From NCBI GenBank assembly GCA_946631805.1, contig CAMPAJ010000149.1, positions 1 through 5,024 on the forward strand: a stretch of 5,024 nucleotides of DNA. Reading direction: 5' to 3'. The translations under genes and the position numbers were made by a program. Origin of the DNA: an uncultured Eggerthellaceae bacterium (GTDB lineage Bacteria; Actinomycetota; Coriobacteriia; Coriobacteriales; Eggerthellaceae). The notes below the pieces were generated by a model, which saw nothing but the letters and a program-made list of their open reading frames with translations, had not been told where the DNA came from and made no database searches. Shown piece by piece: positions 4,705 through 5,024 of the stretch (position 1 is the stretch's first letter; every line of letters begins with the position of its first letter).

Positions 4705-5024
4705 GTGTACGTCTCTGTAAAGCAAGCAGCTGAAAAATGGGGGGTTTCGGAGCGCCGCGTGCGGGCGCTCTGCGCAAACGGGCGCATCGCAGGAGCTATT
4801 CAGGACGGTCGTGCGTGGAAAATACCGTCAGAAGCCATCAAACCAAGCGACGCCCGTCGATCCCATGTGCCCGACCACGTGGACGTCATAGCCGAGAAGA
4901 AACGCCAGCTCGATTCGTTGAGGCCGTTTACCGAAGGAGAGCTATCCCGGCTCATGGAAGAGTTCGCGATCGAGTTCACCTACAACTCGAACGCCATCGA
5001 GGGCAACACGCTCACCTTGCGGGA
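4705..5024 (+). CDS. Fic-family protein with N-terminal helix-turn-helix (5' part only)
   Basis: The first 106 codons are present; the gene leaves the window at the right edge. The GTG start is preceded by AGGA (4696-4699) with a 5-nt gap, and an in-frame TAA at 4672-4674 excludes a much earlier start. Residues 1-45 (VSVKQAAEKWGVSERRVRALC, then NGRIAGAIQDGRAWKIP) are a MerR/excisionase-like winged helix-turn-helix. Residues 65-106 match the region before the Fic core: EFTYNSNAIEGNTLTLR contains S95-xxx-E99-G100, the (S/T)xxxE(G/N) inhibitory motif placed N-terminal to the core as in class II Fic proteins. In that family Glu99 would block productive ATP binding until relieved, and the core usually transfers AMP to a target protein. 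The HPFxxGNGR catalytic motif would lie beyond the window, so activity cannot be judged. It is transcribed separately from the reductase. Confidence 0.85.
   Translation, partial: MYVSVKQAAEKWGVSERRVRALCANGRIAGAIQDGRAWKIPSEAIKPSDARRSHVPDHVDVIAEKKRQLDSLRPFTEGELSRLMEEFAIEFTYNSNAIEGNTLTLR

Overview
The window is GC-rich bacterial DNA with well-spaced single genes, GTG as well as ATG starts, and strong Shine-Dalgarno sites. The combination seen here is a lipoprotein with an Asp/Ala tail, an aldo/keto reductase with a two-cluster ferredoxin tail, a protein beginning with a YIDPSVMTYTIQ segment, and GGGGAC-type intergenic palindromes. It best fits an anaerobic actinobacterium of the Coriobacteriia, probably Eggerthellaceae. 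That placement comes from recalled family resemblance, not from a search.

Left part (1-1156, minus strand): the 5' end of a gene for a small exported or membrane protein runs off the left edge. Upstream of it, on the same strand, is a complete lipoprotein gene. A clear intrinsic terminator separates the two, so they are probably separate transcription units. A short palindrome in the leader of the first gene may be an operator.

Middle (1157-3386): a 375-base divergent spacer holds a C-rich 15-bp repeat tract that could form a G-quadruplex on the minus strand. It leads into pgi, a complete glucose-6-phosphate isomerase gene on the plus strand with all expected catalytic motifs. After pgi comes a non-coding block of about 270 bases made of a terminator hairpin plus a GGGGACATAC palindrome, both repeated once about 90 bp further on.

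Right part (3387-5024, plus strand): a monocistronic aldo/keto reductase with two C-terminal [4Fe-4S] motifs is followed by a perfect 29-bp inverted repeat with a 30-nt spacer. Last is the 5' end of a Fic-family gene with an N-terminal helix-turn-helix and a class II-type inhibitory motif. It runs off the right edge before the catalytic motif.

The genes do not form a pathway: they are a central-metabolism gene (pgi), a redox enzyme, an envelope lipoprotein and a Fic protein, side by side. The least ordinary content is in the spacers. The GGGGAC-cored palindromes look like REP or MITE-type elements moved in trans, perhaps by an IS200-like (RAYT) transposase; no such gene lies in the window. 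I see no tRNA, rRNA or CRISPR array. I did not find convincing evidence of a wholly new system.
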